NCBI GenBank assembly: GCA_021735105.1
Contig: JAIPHS010000016.1
Location: forward strand, 1 to 14,409
Length of the DNA: 14,409 nucleotides
Reading direction: 5' to 3'
Source: Candidatus Omnitrophota bacterium
Lineage (GTDB): Bacteria; Omnitrophota; Gorgyraeia; Duberdicusellales; 4484-171
The notes beneath the pieces are model-generated. The model worked only from the letters and a program-made list of their open reading frames with translations, was not told the origin of the DNA and searched no databases. Both the position numbers and the translations under genes were made by a program. Shown here piece after piece: positions 13,042-14,409 of the stretch (position 1 is its first letter; every line of letters starts with the position of its first letter).

Positions 13042-14409
13042 ATGCAAGAGTATAATTCTTTTATAAATGGAGAATTTAAAAAGGGGAAAGAAAAAAAAGA
13101 AATAATTAATCCTTCCAACGGGAAAGTTATAGCTTCTGTTTTTTTAGCTTCTTTAGAGGATATTAATTACGCGGTTAAATCAGCTCGCCTTGCTTTTGAC
13201 CAAGGCCCCTGGGCTGAATTTAGTTTATCCCAGAGAAAAGATATATTGATAAAATTATCTGAAGCTATACTTGCCAAGGCAAAAGAGCTGGCTGAATTAG
13301 AAAGTCTCAATGCTGGTAAACCGATAAAAGAAACAACTTTTATGGACATTCCTTCTAGCGCAGCCAGCTTTAGATATTTTGCCGGCAACTTAGAAAATTT
13401 TTTAAAAATAGAAAAAGTAAATATTAATAGCCAGATTGCTCAAGCCAAAGGAGAGTTAATCCGGGAACCGCGAGGTGTAGTGGCTTTAATTTCTCCTTGG
13501 AACTACCCGCTTTTAATTGCTTCCTGGAAATTAGCCCAAAGCCTAGCCGCCGGTAATACTGTTATCTTAAAGCCATCTATCCTTACTCCGTTGACTGCTT
13601 TGGAGTTAGCAAAAATAGCCAATGAAGTCGGCCTACCTAAAGGTGTATTAAATGTATTAACTGCTAAAGGAGATGAAACCGGTAAGGTTTTATGCACTCA
13701 TAAGGATGTTGATATGATTTCTTTTACCGGTTCTAATCCGGTTGGCAAAAAGATTATTGAATTTTCAGCAAAAAATATCAAAAAAACTATTATGGAATTA
13801 GGTGGAAAGTCGGCTAGCCTTATCCTAGAAGATGCAGATCTAGATTCGACAGTAAATGGGTGTCTTTGTTCGGTATTTTTAAATCAGGGCCAGATGTGTA
13901 CAGCAACTTCTCGGATTATTATTGATGAAAAGATATATGATCAGTTTGTAGAAAAAATAAAAGAGCGTACCAAAAAAATTAAATTAGGAGTTCCTCTGGA
14001 TTTTCAAACCCAGATGGGTCCACTTATATCTAAAGCTCAAAGAGATAAAGTTGTGTCTTTTGTTGATAAAGCCAAACAAGAAGGTTTAAATATAGTTACC
14101 GGAGGTAAAATCCCTGAAAATAAAGATTTAGAAAGAGGATTTTTCTTTGAACCTACTTTAGTTGAAGGAGTGCCGCCTGAGTCAGCTCTCTTTCAGGAAG
14201 AAATATTCGGCCCGGTTGCTACCTTAACTAAAGTTTCATCAACAAAGGAGGCAATTCGTTTTGCTAATAATTCTGAATTTGGCCTTGCAGCTTCTATTTG
14301 GAGCAAAGATAAAGAAAAAGCTGTAAAAATAGCTAAAAAGATTTCTGCCGGAGCTATTTGGATAAATACCTATGGCATGTTTTTTGAACAGCTTCCTTTT
14401 GGCGGATTT
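13042..14409 (+). CDS. NAD(P)-dependent aldehyde dehydrogenase, 3' end cut by the window
   Basis: The frame runs open from the ATG at 13042 to the last base (456 codons seen; family length about 480-500, so only a short tail is missing). AAGGAG lies 10 bases upstream, and the gap to the aldolase stop is one base. Family motifs are intact: 'SPWNYPL' (about 150-156), 'FTGS', catalytic E252 in 'MELGGKS', nucleophile C286 in 'NQGQMCTA', and 'EEIFGPV'. It oxidises an aldehyde to the acid in the cytoplasm; the 'ESLNAGKPI' segment recalls the betaine/amino-aldehyde group, but substrate cannot be assigned. Following an aldolase that may release acetaldehyde or lactaldehyde, it would most simply detoxify that aldehyde. 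This is inference from gene order. Confidence 0.9.
   Translation, partial: MQEYNSFINGEFKKGKEKKEIINPSNGKVIASVFLASLEDINYAVKSARLAFDQGPWAEFSLSQRKDILIKLSEAILAKAKELAELESLNAGKPIKETTFMDIPSSAASFRYFAGNLENFLKIEKVNINSQIAQAKGELIREPRGVVALISPWNYPLLIASWKLAQSLAAGNTVILKPSILTPLTALELAKIANEVGLPKGVLNVLTAKGDETGKVLCTHKDVDMISFTGSNPVGKKIIEFSAKNIKKTIMELGGKSASLILEDADLDSTVNGCLCSVFLNQGQMCTATSRIIIDEKIYDQFVEKIKERTKKIKLGVPLDFQTQMGPLISKAQRDKVVSFVDKAKQEGLNIVTGGKIPENKDLERGFFFEPTLVEGVPPESALFQEEIFGPVATLTKVSSTKEAIRFANNSEFGLAASIWSKDKEKAVKIAKKISAGAIWINTYGMFFEQLPFGGF

Overview
This 14.4 kb window carries fifteen protein-coding genes, all on the + strand. Thirteen are complete and one is cut at each end. They are packed like an operon: several stop/start overlaps (ATGA at 5042 and 11082, longer overlaps at 860 and 1857), and no spacer longer than about 100 bases. 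No RNA gene, CRISPR array, transposase or convincing intrinsic terminator was seen. The sequence is AT-rich (codons such as AAA, TTA and GAA dominate) and looks bacterial, with good Shine-Dalgarno motifs. It is unlike the high-GC actinomycetes in which type II polyketide genes are best known. The gene style recalls uncultured anaerobic candidate phyla such as Omnitrophota, but that placement is only a guess.

Layout. Positions 1-2483 hold a nucleoside phosphorylase-family end, a small PCP_red-domain protein, a ketopantoate reductase-family protein and a duplicated TIGR04076-type protein. Positions 2537-5281 hold a minimal type II polyketide synthase: a ketosynthase with an intact Cys-His-His triad, a paired ketosynthase-like chain-length-factor subunit in which all three catalytic residues are replaced, and an acyl carrier protein. 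Positions 5287-8574 hold tailoring and export genes: a PF04199-type cyclase, a TcmN/WhiE-like aromatase/cyclase, an MFS transporter and an SDR ketoreductase. Positions 8643-10103 encode a B12-binding radical SAM enzyme that resembles BchE in layout. Positions 10201-14409 form a tight run: an ACMSD-like amidohydrolase lacking one metal/catalytic His, an MtnA/DrdI-like isomerase, a class II aldolase fused to an SCP2-like domain, and an aldehyde dehydrogenase cut by the window end.

Interpretation. The centre looks like an aromatic (type II) polyketide pathway in an unexpected, probably anaerobic, host. The ketosynthase pair and carrier protein would build a poly-beta-ketone, the ketoreductase and two cyclases would reduce and fold it, the radical SAM enzyme could tailor it without O2, the amidohydrolase might decarboxylate it, and the MFS protein could export it. 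The flanking phosphorylase, isomerase, aldolase and aldehyde dehydrogenase match the steps of the 5'-deoxyadenosine/methylthioadenosine 'DHAP shunt'. They may clear the 5'-deoxyadenosine made by radical SAM chemistry, or they may have been recruited to make or break a pathway intermediate. The ketopantoate reductase could support phosphopantetheine supply. No malonyl transferase or phosphopantetheinyl transferase is present, so these would come from elsewhere in the genome.

The short spacers are also notable. Those before the aromatase/cyclase and the radical SAM gene share a near-identical 24-25 base stretch ending in the ribosome binding site. The spacer before the amidohydrolase is an imperfect palindrome of short repeated units. 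A further palindrome-like repeat appears to be inserted in frame inside the aromatase/cyclase gene.
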